Shown: piece after piece, positions 14,398 through 21,643 of the stretch
How the letters are laid out: the number at the start of each line of letters is the position of its first letter
Numbering within the stretch: the stretch's first letter is position 1
Virus record (IMG/VR): IMGVR_UViG_3300005467_000029
Location: 1 to 35,601 of that record
Direction: 5' to 3' (one strand)
Source: a virus
Length of the DNA: 35,601 bases
The notes under the pieces: generated by a model
Told to the model about the DNA's origin: nothing
Database searches by the model: none
The model's input: only the letters and a program-made list of their open reading frames with translations
Translations under genes and position numbers: made by a program

Positions 14398-17241
14398 CTA
14401 CTCAAGCTCGATCTTGGTGACCTTACCGTCGGGCATGGTGATCTTCTTGGTCTTCGGCTCGGCGGGCATCTCGAGGTGTACATCGACCTGCGCCGGCGGT
14501 GGAGCTGCCACCTGGACATTGGGCGCAGCCACGTGGTTGTGGATCACAGGCGCCGGCGGCTGCGGCCGATTCGCCAGCGCATGAATGCTCTCAGCCAGTA
14601 CGACCGCGTCCGATTTCGGAGCGTCGGCGACAACCGCCCGCTGAAGTGCCTCACCGAAGGCGGCGCGGATCTCATCTGGCCGCGCTGCCCTGGTCAGAGC
14701 TGCGGTCAGGCCAACCTTGACGCCTGGCGGGATGGCAGCCGACTCGAAAGGCACCGCCGGAGACCGGCGCGCCTTGAAGGCCTTCAACGCCTTGGTCTGC
14801 CACTTCCGGAGATCATCGAAGAGCGACTTCTTGCTCTTCTCGTCGTCGACCTCTTCGGCATATTCGTCGGGAATGCCCCACTTGCCGTCTTCCTTGGCGA
14901 AGACCATGAAGCCGCCCGGCCCGACCTCGTCCTCTGAAACCAGCGTCTCTGTGTTGACCTTGGTGCCTTTCATGCCGGCATCGAACCAGGCCTGTGCGGC
15001 TCGCTGGTTGCGCATGTGGGAGACAATCACCACGAACTGGTCCGGTGCTTTCTCCGCATCAGCGAAGGCGTCCTTGAGAGCGGGGATATAACGCTCGAGG
15101 AAGTCGTTGTAGGACTCTCCGCCTGGCGCCGCTTTGTCCGGCTTCTCAGTCATCAGCTCGATGATCTGGTCGAGTGAGTCCTGGACCGGTTTCCCCTGGA
15201 AATCGCCGAGGTTCCATGGCTTGAACCGCTCATCCACGGTCGCCTCGACGTCGACCACCTTGGCGATCGCCTCCGCGGTATCGCAGCTGCGCTTGAGGTC
15301 GCTGCAGTAGAGCTTTGCAACCGCGGCGCCCTTGAAACCTGCGGCGAGCTGCTTGGCGTCCTTCTTGCCCTGGGCTGAGAGGTCGGGATCCAGCCAGCCG
15401 CGCAGCAGGCCTTCCTCGTTGTTCTTGGTGGATCCGTGCCGACACAGGATGACTGTCGGGACCTTTGCGGTCGCCTCGATCACGCGACGGAGCGCGTCTG
15501 AATCGAGGTTGAGGACGTTGCTCTTCGGATCACGCAGCGTCGACTCATTCGCCTTCTCCAGCTGAGCGACCTTGGTGGCATCGCCTGGGGGTGGCGCAGT
15601 GCCGCCCGGATTTGCGAGCGGATCGTCGTCCGGTTTCTCAGCCGCCCTGCTACGGCTGGCGCCGGTGAAACTCTTGCCTCCAGCTGCCGGGCTCAACGGC
15701 GAACCATCACGATTCAGGCCAGCCAGCTGTTTCGACACGGCGTCGATGTCCTTGAGCAGGACGGGGCCCTGGCGGGTGACGACGATCAGCTCGTTTGCGT
15801 TGGGTTCGTTGCTCGGCGGCAAGCCAAGCTCACCACGGTGCTCATTTGAGGTTTTCGTCGCGTTCTGAAATTCGATCTGGAACTGCTGCGCTTTCTTGAC
15901 CGCGTCCTCGATCTCATCGAAGAGGAAACGGAAGATCAGGTCCGGGCTCTTCAGCCAGGTGGCGAGGACTTCGTTGTTGATGACCTCAATCCACCCTGTG
16001 ATCGGACGCAGCGATTTGCGGTAGAGGACGTTCTCTTGCTGTTCACTCCAGCCCGTGCCACCGAGGCCTGACTTGGGATCCAGCCCGAGCTCGGTCGGGG
16101 TGACGTCGAAACCGATGCAAGTGATCTTGGCCAACCATTCGTCGAAGAGCACGACGCCCGTGCCTTCTCCGACCAGCGGACGCAGTTGGGTGAATGGACC
16201 AGGCGAGAACTTCACCCGGTGCTTCCAGGCCATGTCGCCCGCGAGCATCGAGTTCCAGGTTTCTTCGGCCTCGTGCCACTGCTTGGCGTCCCACTCCTCC
16301 GGAACCTCAACGAGGCCCGCGGGGAGCGTGCCCTCAGTGAAATAGGAGGTCCAGTACTGCTGGCGCTTCAGCGCGAGGTTGACGTTGACGATGATCTGCT
16401 CGATGTTTGAGAAGCCATATGGACTGTCTGAGCTCGGGTTGTAAATCTCGTAGTAGAGCTCGTCGCCAGCGAAGTACGGCTTGATGAGGACGTCGTCCTG
16501 CGCCATCGGTGCGCCGGCCAGGTCGAGGGATGTCGAGTCGGCGAGCATCTCGGCGCGCGGGATCCCGTAGAGGATCTGCTGGTACGCCGGAAGCGGTGGC
16601 ATTGGCCTGGCGCCGCGGATGTCCAGGAGCGGCTTGATCGTCGTGCCGTCGAGGATTTCGAGAGCGAACAGATCGGATCCGTTCGCACCTTTGCCGGGCA
16701 ACCAGGTCGGGTGCGGATAGATGGCCAGGGCGTCGACGACGAAGACTTCCTCGAGCAGCGTCTTGATCCAACCGTCCCAGCGACGACCATTGATCCGATC
16801 GGGATACTCGAAGAACGCGGTCAGCGCCTTCTGCCGATCTGGCTCGAGCTTCTGCTCGGGGTCGCGCGGCGTGATCTCCCAGCGCATCGAAGCAACCTCT
16901 TGCCGACGGATCTCGATGCAGCGGCGCGCAATGTCGTAGACCTTGGCCAGCATCCGGAGCGTTCGGAAGTCGACGAGCTTGGTCGATCCAGGCGTAACGC
17001 TGAGGTTGGTGCCGACTGGATACTGCCAACGCCTCGGCATCGAAACGCCGCGACGAGCCGGATCGAGCGGCTGCGCCGGTAGCGGCACGCCCGGGCCCAT
17101 CGAGCCCATCCACGGGTTCTCACCGGGCGCTGGTGCGAGTGAGCCAGCCGCGAGCAGCTGCGCCTGCGCCGTCATGTCACGGGTCGGCGCGCCCGGGTTC
17201 CAGTTGGCGAGCGCCTTCTTGTACTCGGCAGCCAGCGTCAC
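14398..17241 (-). CDS. Portal protein with an inserted histidine-phosphatase (phosphoglycerate-mutase-like) domain
   Basis: 947 residues, far above the 400-550 usual for portals; GTG start overlapping the previous stop (GTGA). Residues about 70-500 are the portal core (YDIARRCIEIRRQEVASMRWEI would be over-long to quote in full; key parts are RCIEIRRQEV 107-116, PYGFSNIEQII 274-284, PTELGLD 382-388). A Pro/Gly/Ser linker (505-590) leads into residues 595-785: VILCRHGST with R601-H602-G603, SDLKR with R651 and the TA of DTAEAI, PWNLGDFQG, GGESYNDFLER, and VSHMRN with H742. These are the phosphate-pocket residues of the histidine phosphatase superfamily. The usual proton-donor Glu of mutases appears replaced by Pro675, so a phosphatase is likelier than a mutase. 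The end (FDDLRKWQTKALKAFK, VPFESAAIPPGV) matches the conserved C-terminal tail of long portals, so the enzyme sits inside the protein instead of being added to its end. Confidence 0.9.
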   Translation of the reverse strand: MTLAAEYKKALANWNPGAPTRDMTAQAQLLAAGSLAPAPGENPWMGSMGPGVPLPAQPLDPARRGVSMPRRWQYPVGTNLSVTPGSTKLVDFRTLRMLAKVYDIARRCIEIRRQEVASMRWEITPRDPEQKLEPDRQKALTAFFEYPDRINGRRWDGWIKTLLEEVFVVDALAIYPHPTWLPGKGANGSDLFALEILDGTTIKPLLDIRGARPMPPLPAYQQILYGIPRAEMLADSTSLDLAGAPMAQDDVLIKPYFAGDELYYEIYNPSSDSPYGFSNIEQIIVNVNLALKRQQYWTSYFTEGTLPAGLVEVPEEWDAKQWHEAEETWNSMLAGDMAWKHRVKFSPGPFTQLRPLVGEGTGVVLFDEWLAKITCIGFDVTPTELGLDPKSGLGGTGWSEQQENVLYRKSLRPITGWIEVINNEVLATWLKSPDLIFRFLFDEIEDAVKKAQQFQIEFQNATKTSNEHRGELGLPPSNEPNANELIVVTRQGPVLLKDIDAVSKQLAGLNRDGSPLSPAAGGKSFTGASRSRAAEKPDDDPLANPGGTAPPPGDATKVAQLEKANESTLRDPKSNVLNLDSDALRRVIEATAKVPTVILCRHGSTKNNEEGLLRGWLDPDLSAQGKKDAKQLAAGFKGAAVAKLYCSDLKRSCDTAEAIAKVVDVEATVDERFKPWNLGDFQGKPVQDSLDQIIELMTEKPDKAAPGGESYNDFLERYIPALKDAFADAEKAPDQFVVIVSHMRNQRAAQAWFDAGMKGTKVNTETLVSEDEVGPGGFMVFAKEDGKWGIPDEYAEEVDDEKSKKSLFDDLRKWQTKALKAFKARRSPAVPFESAAIPPGVKVGLTAALTRAARPDEIRAAFGEALQRAVVADAPKSDAVVLAESIHALANRPQPPAPVIHNHVAAPNVQVAAPPPAQVDVHLEMPAEPKTKKITMPDGKVTKIELE

Positions 17242-17579
17242 GTATTGAAGCTCCCGTCCGTGATCTCACCGTTCTGAATGAAGCCGTGCCATCCGCCGGG
17301 TTCAAGGCAGTTGATCGAGGGCGAGACGGTAATGTCGGGGGCCTCGCCAGTGACGTCCCACCGACGGTTCTGCTCGTCACCGGTTAGCGTGCACCAGAGC
17401 CGGTTCCATTCCGGATCCGGATTCCGGTGCGGGAGGACGATCAGCCAGCCACGCTCGCCATGACAATCACAGCGCCACATCGCGCCGGTCGGTAGTTCGT
17501 GCGTCTGGACTCGCCGGCCATCCGCGAGAGGAAAGAGACCATCTTGGTCGCGTTTGACGATGAAGAGTCGCGTGCTCAA
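17238..17579 (-). CDS. DUF6527-like small protein upstream of the portal
   Basis: 113 residues. The TTG start at 17577-17579 overlaps the TGA of the upstream 44-residue gene (TTGA), and its own TGA overlaps the portal GTG. The sequence shows the DUF6527 outline: W-R-C-D-C near residue 35, a WLIVLPHRN strand, WDVTGEAPDITVSPSI and WHGFIQNGEITD at the C-terminus. Such proteins are common between terminase and portal in phages, and relatives occur in bacterial ubiquitin-like conjugation operons, where I recall them being considered peptidases; that link is from memory and not shown here. Conserved Ser96-98 region and His within WHG could be a reactive pair (inference). Confidence 0.6.
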   Translation of the reverse strand: MSTRLFIVKRDQDGLFPLADGRRVQTHELPTGAMWRCDCHGERGWLIVLPHRNPDPEWNRLWCTLTGDEQNRRWDVTGEAPDITVSPSINCLEPGGWHGFIQNGEITDGSFNT

Positions 17580-17710
17580 TTCAGCTGCTGTTTCTGCTCG
17601 AGCTCAGGCTGCTCAACTGGGCGTTCGGTTCCCGGCTGCTCGTCGTCCGGGACCTCGAACTCTTCGTCGGCCAGCGGCGGGAGCGGCGGCATCTCGTGAG
17701 GGAGCGGCAT
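17576..17710 (-). CDS. Short acidic Pro/Glu/Gln-rich peptide (44 aa)
   Basis: ATG at 17708-17710; TGA at 17576-17578 overlaps the TTG start of the DUF6527-like gene, which argues that this frame is translated. The product is almost all Pro, Glu, Asp and Gln (PLPPLADEEFEVPDDEQ, then RPVEQPELEQKQQ), so probably disordered. GGAGG lies 15 bases before the ATG, rather far; a GTG one codon earlier is an alternative. The first 98 bases overlap the end of the upstream zinc-protein gene in another frame, which makes a frameshift relationship between them possible. No function recognised. Confidence 0.45.
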   Translation of the reverse strand: MPLPHEMPPLPPLADEEFEVPDDEQPGTERPVEQPELEQKQQLN

Positions 17711-17951
17711 CACTGTCAGTCGTTGCCTCCTCGATTGCCTTGAACAGCTGCGGCCGCGGGAAGTACTTCGTGCGCTCGATGCGGGTCCGAGCGCGCCGCC
17801 GGCCAGCGCCATCAAGGCCAAATTCGTAACGGATCTCGCGCTCTTCGACGAACGGACAGACCGTCAAGAATGGGTGGGGTAGACCGCAGATCCCGCAGCG
17901 AAGCTCCTCCATCTGGCGGTCTTTCGGAGTCAGCTTCGGTGTCTCGCTCAC
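17613..17951 (-). CDS. Small zinc-binding protein between terminase and portal
   Basis: 112 residues, GTG start overlapping the terminase stop (GTGA). The N-terminal half holds CGICGLPHPFLTVCPFV (C-x2-C-x-x-P-H-x6-C), a small metal site, followed by EEREIRYEFGLDG and a basic helix with TKYFPRPQLFKAIEEA. From about residue 80 the sequence turns into Arg/Ala/Gly repeats that look like out-of-frame reading, exactly where the 44-residue peptide gene begins in a different frame. The functional protein may be only the first 75-80 residues, or the true product may shift frame. No named family. Confidence 0.6.
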   Translation of the reverse strand: MSETPKLTPKDRQMEELRCGICGLPHPFLTVCPFVEEREIRYEFGLDGAGRRRARTRIERTKYFPRPQLFKAIEEATTDSDAAPSRDAAAPAAGRRRVRGPGRRAAGNRTPS

Positions 17952-19645
17952 TTGCTGACCTCCGCTGCTCGCTTGTCGCTGATGTAGTCGAGGAAGCCCT
18001 GGTTCTTCTTCTCAGGCACACGGAGGACCTGGTCGAGCGCCATGATCGCGGCAACGATTCCGTCAATACGATCGGCCGAGGCCTTCTTGTCGGGTCGGAT
18101 GTTGCCGTTGATGTCGGAGCGGGTGACGGTGTTGTTCGCCATCCACTTCACAACCGGATTTCCATCGTGCCGCAGCCTCTTCGCGATCACGAGGCGCTGG
18201 AGTTCCTTGGTCGGATCCGTCAATCGGGTCAGCGTCTGCGGAACCTCGATCATCTCGAAGCCGTCCTGCTTGAGCTGCCCCACCAGCTGGGTCGCATTCC
18301 AAGGGTCGAAGCCCATCTGCTTCAAGCGGGGCAACCGAGCGCGCCACTCGCCGATGTCCTTGCGCATCCGGTCGTAGTCAGTTACATCGCCGTCCGTCGC
18401 GGTAATGAAGCCTTGCTTGACCCATTGGCGATAGGGCACGCGGTCGCGACGCTCGCGCTCGGCGATGCCTTCCTTCGGTACCCAGAAATGCCAGGCGAAG
18501 GAATAGGTCCCGTCGTCCTCGGGGAAGACCAGCGCCATGCCGGCAAGGTCGGTTGTCGAGCTCAGGTCGAGGCCGCCGAAGACTGCATGAGCCTTCAGCG
18601 CACCAAGATCGACCGAGGCAGCGCAGGCTGCCCACTCATCGGGCTTGAGGTACTTCGCCCCATCCATCGAGGTCCGGATCCCGAGATGGAGGCGGAGGAA
18701 CTTCGCTTGGTCGGTCGGTGACTGGCGCGCCTCGAGCGCGGCCGACTCCATGAATGCGCGGGTGGGCGATATGCCGTAGCCGGGGTTGGCCTTCTTCCAT
18801 GTCCGCTCGACGAACGGATCGTCATCCTCATCGGCGGCCCAGATCACGCCGTAGACGGTGGGATCCTCAAGTACGCCGGCGGCGAGGTCCTCGAGACGTT
18901 CGCGACGCTTGGCGTAGATCGTCTCCGGCCGCCCATCGTCTGCGGTGGTGATCACCACGATCAGCGGCTGCCGCCGCGAGCCGGTGCCCGACTCGACCGC
19001 GTGCAGCAGGTCGGGCTTCTTGTGGACGTGGAGCTCGTCGACGATCGCGCCATGGACGTTGGCGCCGTGCATCAGATCGGCCACGCTGGCCACCACCGCG
19101 AAGAAGCTGGCGGTCCGCGGGTGCACGATGCGATTGGCGAGTGCTCGCACGTGGGGCTTCAGAGCTGGCGCCTGCTCGGCGAGCGCCTTCACCGGGTCGA
19201 AGCAGAATCGGGCCTGGTCCTTGCCAGCGGCGAGCGCATATACCTGCGCACCGGGCTCGTCGTCAGCAGTCGTCAGGTCGATCGCGATTCCGCCGGCGGT
19301 CGTCGTCTTGCCGTTCTTACGCGGCACGTCCATCGTGGCGCGCCGGATGATTCGGACGAGCTGGCCATGGTCGTCCTCGCGGACCCAGCCAAAGACCGGA
19401 GCGATGAAGTAGGCGACCTGCCATGGATCCGGCTTCAGCGGCCGCCCGGCCCACTCACCCTGGGTGTGCCGCAGATGCGAGAAAACTCTCAGCACGTGGT
19501 CGACTCGAGCGGGATCGAACTTCGCCCTGTCGGCGCCGACTGGCTCCGGGGTCTTTATCTTCGGCGGGCAGTCCGGGAACGGGATGCCGCGGGTCTTGAG
19601 AAACCAGCGGACCTCTTCCGAGATGCGCGGATCGATTCGGCGCAC
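17948..19645 (-). CDS. terL: Terminase large subunit (DNA packaging ATPase-nuclease)
   Basis: 565 residues, GTG start three bases after the small-terminase TAA. ATPase: Walker A VPRKNGKT at 107-114, a deviant form usual in the Terminase_1 group, and Walker B IVDE with D203-E204. Linked motif VITTA at 231-235 fits the coupling motif. Nuclease: FGGLDLSSTTDL with D360, FDPWNA with D447, and RIDGIVAAIMAL with D528, the three acidic positions of the RNase-H-like domain. The enzyme cuts concatemers and pumps DNA through the portal. Complete length and all motifs present, so it is expected to be functional. Followed by small genes and the portal in one coupled operon. Confidence 0.96.
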   Translation of the reverse strand: MRRIDPRISEEVRWFLKTRGIPFPDCPPKIKTPEPVGADRAKFDPARVDHVLRVFSHLRHTQGEWAGRPLKPDPWQVAYFIAPVFGWVREDDHGQLVRIIRRATMDVPRKNGKTTTAGGIAIDLTTADDEPGAQVYALAAGKDQARFCFDPVKALAEQAPALKPHVRALANRIVHPRTASFFAVVASVADLMHGANVHGAIVDELHVHKKPDLLHAVESGTGSRRQPLIVVITTADDGRPETIYAKRRERLEDLAAGVLEDPTVYGVIWAADEDDDPFVERTWKKANPGYGISPTRAFMESAALEARQSPTDQAKFLRLHLGIRTSMDGAKYLKPDEWAACAASVDLGALKAHAVFGGLDLSSTTDLAGMALVFPEDDGTYSFAWHFWVPKEGIAERERRDRVPYRQWVKQGFITATDGDVTDYDRMRKDIGEWRARLPRLKQMGFDPWNATQLVGQLKQDGFEMIEVPQTLTRLTDPTKELQRLVIAKRLRHDGNPVVKWMANNTVTRSDINGNIRPDKKASADRIDGIVAAIMALDQVLRVPEKKNQGFLDYISDKRAAEVSK

Positions 19646-19648
19646 GGC

Positions 19649-20113
19649 TTACTTGAACGGGTTGTCGTCGTCACCCGATGGACCCTTCGATGCGAGCTTC
19701 GATTCGGACGCCGGCGACAGACCGAACTCCGCAGCTGCGGACCGGTATGAACGCTCGGCCACCTCAGCGATTGCGACCGCGGGATGCCTACCGACACCCT
19801 GCGACGTCTCGATGGTGAGGCCCTCCTTCTCGATGATTGATTGCGCGGTCTTCCAGCGAGCCCAGATCTCGCATAGCATCACGAGCGAGCCAGCGTCGAT
19901 CGGCTTCAGGATCTCGAGACGCTGGAGCTCGTCGACGATCAGATCCCAATGGTCGCTCGCAAGGTCAGAGAGATCGGCCGGCTTGGTTGGCGGCAACCGG
20001 AGGAAACGCGGCGCTTCGACCAGCTTGCGGCCACCCGAGTCGCGCCCTTCGCCGCGACCCTTGAGCAGCTTGAGTTTGAGCGGTGCGCTCTTCCGACCTG
20101 CACTTGCTGGCAC
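19649..20113 (-). CDS. terS: Terminase small subunit (P27-like)
   Basis: 154 residues, GTG start at 20111-20113, seven bases after the HNH stop. The N-terminus is basic (MPASAGRKSAPLKLKLLKGRGEG), followed by the P27-family helix pattern: PPTKPADLSDLASDHWDLIVDELQ shortened here to its core SDHWDLIVDEL, then DAGSLVMLCEIWARWKTA, and a late helix with SYRSAAAEFGLSP. That last segment (L/Y-R-x-x-A-x-E-F-G-L-S/T-P) is a very reliable mark of small terminases. It recognises the packaging site and activates the large subunit. HNH, TerS, TerL order matches many HK97-type phages. Confidence 0.92.
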   Translation of the reverse strand: MPASAGRKSAPLKLKLLKGRGEGRDSGGRKLVEAPRFLRLPPTKPADLSDLASDHWDLIVDELQRLEILKPIDAGSLVMLCEIWARWKTAQSIIEKEGLTIETSQGVGRHPAVAIAEVAERSYRSAAAEFGLSPASESKLASKGPSGDDDNPFK

Positions 20114-20119
20114 CGCAGA

Positions 20120-20446
20120 TCACCCCCGTATCGCAGCGAGCGTCTTCGCCGAATGGTGCGCATGGCAAAGGCCCTGCAGGTTCGACCGGATGTCCTTGCC
20201 GAGCGGCTTCGGCACTATGTGGTCGACGTCGGTTGTGCGCCGATAGCAACCAGTCACTCGGCAGAACGGTTCTTCGCGGAGCACTTGGGCCCGCAGGCGC
20301 AACCACCTAGGCGACCCGTAGCCGCGCTCAGTTGCTGTCCCGCGCGCCGCTTCATATTCCTGAAGATGAATCTGGCATTTTCCACCGCGAACTGCCAGCC
20401 CGGGGCAGCGAGGGGTCGAGCAGGCGGTCGGATGCCGTCTACCCAA
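20120..20446 (-). CDS. HNH endonuclease of the packaging module
   Basis: 108 residues with a TTG start (20444-20446); no ATG or GTG is available in frame before an in-frame TGA near 20520. N-terminal C-x4-C-x(9)-C-x2-H-like residues (C9, C14, C24, H27) come first, then the HNH core: C62 and C67, VDHIVP with D75-H76, N89 in RSNLQGLC, and C94-H-A-H97. Beside terminase genes such proteins are needed in some HK97-like phages for specific cleavage during DNA packaging. It is the first gene of the packaging/head operon after a 72-base gap. Confidence 0.88.
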   Translation of the reverse strand: MGRRHPTACSTPRCPGLAVRGGKCQIHLQEYEAARGTATERGYGSPRWLRLRAQVLREEPFCRVTGCYRRTTDVDHIVPKPLGKDIRSNLQGLCHAHHSAKTLAAIRG

Positions 20447-20518
20447 GAGGGGGTCTGCATTCTGAGATGAAATGTGTCGTGCTGAGACGCGGTCTAGTGA
20501 ATCGCGATCGCAATGTTT
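20447..20518 (-). promoter_or_regulatory. Gap upstream of the packaging operon, possible late promoter
   Basis: At 72 bases this is one of the longest non-coding gaps in the window, and it stands before HNH-TerS-TerL. On the minus strand TTGAAA (20517-20522) overlaps the end of the upstream gene and is followed after 17 bases by a poor -10 match (CACTAG), so a host sigma-70 promoter is only weakly supported. The palindromic GCGATCGC lies inside. A phage-specific promoter read by the sigma-like proteins at 21896-22745 is conceivable but not shown. Confidence 0.25.
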
Positions 20519-20893
20519 TCAAGGGGTTTGCACGCCGCTGGCCGGCCACTGCTTGCGAAGCAGATCCCCCGTCTGTGCGACGAGGATCCTGCCATCAAGA
20601 CTCTCTGCTCTACCGCGAGCTTCGTGCAGCAGCGCATTGAAGAACTCGATCGCCTGCGCTCCGCTGAGTAGTGCATGCACCTTGCGGTTGATGCGAGTGG
20701 CCAGGTGGGTGATCTGCTTGTCGTTGTGGCTGGCGCCGACCCTGAGGTAGCGCCGGCGCTTGGCCCACAGGCGACGGTACTCAGCGAGGTCTGCGCTGAC
20801 TGCTTTGCGTACAAGGCATTCGATGCAGACGGCGCCGCGTGAGTGGTCGGTGTCCGTCGGCCTGCCGCAGCGGGTGCAGTTGAGGGCAATCAT
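20519..20893 (-). CDS. Small zinc-ribbon protein, function unknown
   Basis: 124 residues. ATG at 20891-20893 overlaps the stop of the KOW-like gene (ATGA); the frame is open further upstream, but that part reads as Arg-rich shadow sequence over the neighbouring genes. N-terminal C-x2-C-x(13)-C-x2-C ribbon (NCTRCGRPTD ... AVCIECLV), then a basic helix RRLWAKRRRYLRVG and a C-terminal segment AIEFFNALLHEARGRAESLD. Such ribbon proteins near the early/late boundary of phages often bind nucleic acid or RNA polymerase; for this one nothing more can be said. Confidence 0.65.
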   Translation of the reverse strand: MIALNCTRCGRPTDTDHSRGAVCIECLVRKAVSADLAEYRRLWAKRRRYLRVGASHNDKQITHLATRINRKVHALLSGAQAIEFFNALLHEARGRAESLDGRILVAQTGDLLRKQWPASGVQTP

Positions 20894-21084
20894 GAGGACC
20901 TCTTGCGACGCTTGGCGATCGCCTCGAGCTCGAGGTCGTGGGGCTTGAAGACCGCGCGCCAGCGAGTGGGCACTTCGACGTCCACGACTAGGTCGCCGTT
21001 CCTCGTGGCATCGACGATGACGCCACTGAACCCTGCGTACTCGTCCGTTGGAGCGATCACTGTCACGCGATCGCCGATGGTCAA
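20890..21084 (-). CDS. Small SH3/KOW-like protein
   Basis: 64 residues from the TTG at 21082-21084, which overlaps the TGA of the small membrane gene upstream (TTGA). A longer open frame exists but its first part covers that gene and is not protein-like. The sequence reads GDRVTVIAPTDEYAGFSGVI, then DLVVDVEVPTRWRAVFKPHDLEL: the compact beta barrel with central Gly of KOW/SH3-like modules. Basic tail KRRKRSS. Single barrels of this type bind RNA, DNA or ribosomal partners. Start choice rests on the coupling signal. Confidence 0.6.
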   Translation of the reverse strand: MTIGDRVTVIAPTDEYAGFSGVIVDATRNGDLVVDVEVPTRWRAVFKPHDLELEAIAKRRKRSS

Positions 21085-21224
21085 CGGGGCGGGTGCGTCT
21101 CCAGGAACCGTGGCTGGCCATGGTGCTCGGCCCACGCGACGCCCACCACGCTCGTCACCAAGAGCAGCGCGACGAGGCCGAGCTCCCAGCGGTGCCACCA
21201 GCGAGCCAATCGCCTCTCGTTCAA
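21081..21224 (-). CDS. Small single-pass membrane protein (47 aa)
   Basis: TTG start at 21222-21224 overlapping the TGA of the 140-residue anchored protein, and TGA at 21081-21083 overlapping the next TTG: both ends are coupled, strong evidence for a real gene too short for most callers. Product: positively charged start (MNERRLARWWHRW), one hydrophobic helix about 15-31 (LGLVALLLVTSVVGVAWA), then a short His/Pro-rich tail (EHHGQP). Predicted N-in topology. Could be part of a lysis or superinfection-exclusion set with the adjacent membrane genes; not assignable from sequence alone. Confidence 0.55.
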   Translation of the reverse strand: MNERRLARWWHRWELGLVALLLVTSVVGVAWAEHHGQPRFLETHPPR

Positions 21225-21643
21225 TGGGCTCGGTCTGAATCGATGCCGCTGACGTGGCCGGTGGAGTCGACCCAGATGATGATCAGCACCGGACCGACTG
21301 CCTTGCCGCTCATCTCGTAGAGATAACCGCCGTCTCCGGTCGCGCCGATGAGGCTGACATGGTCTCGGCCACGCGCCTGGGCTACGCGCTGCAGGCCTGC
21401 GTCGCCGTCGTAGCCACCAAACGCCGCGGCCTCTTGCTCGCTTCCGGCCAGGCAGTTGAAGCTGCCGGCAACGAGTGACTTCGGACTGCTGATCGCTTCA
21501 GCTACCAGCTGCGCGCAGTGTGGGACCGGAGGAGGCGGGAGAGCGAGGAAGCCAACCGTGCCTAGGATCGGAACAACCAGCGCCGCGGTCAGCGTGATGC
21601 GAGCCGCGGTGCGGATCCAGCCCAGCTTCAGGCTCCAGGTCAC
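21221..21643 (-). CDS. Membrane-anchored protein with an extracytoplasmic domain
   Basis: 140 residues; GTG start at 21641-21643 overlapping the upstream TGA (GTGA). A hydrophobic segment at about 15-36 (ITLTAALVVPILGTVGFLAL) preceded by Arg and Lys, then PPPPVPHC. The rest, outside if N-in, contains GSFNCLAGSEQEAAAFGGYDG and a strand VGPVLIIIWVDSTG. Two Cys (43 and 69 or so) could form a disulfide. I recognise no domain. Position next to a 47-residue membrane protein suggests both act at the envelope. Confidence 0.6.
   Translation of the reverse strand: MTWSLKLGWIRTAARITLTAALVVPILGTVGFLALPPPPVPHCAQLVAEAISSPKSLVAGSFNCLAGSEQEAAAFGGYDGDAGLQRVAQARGRDHVSLIGATGDGGYLYEMSGKAVGPVLIIIWVDSTGHVSGIDSDRAH

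Noticed and set aside
14398-17241. Assembly chimera joining a portal and a host phosphoglycerate mutase gene
   Set aside because: The portal's own C-terminal tail follows the phosphatase in the same frame, and linkers flank it on both sides, which a random join would not give. It still deserves a read-level check.
17406-17425. Palindromic CCGGATCCGG-type sequence as an operator
   Set aside because: It lies in coding sequence with Pro/Asp/Asn codons explaining it and has no promoter next to it.
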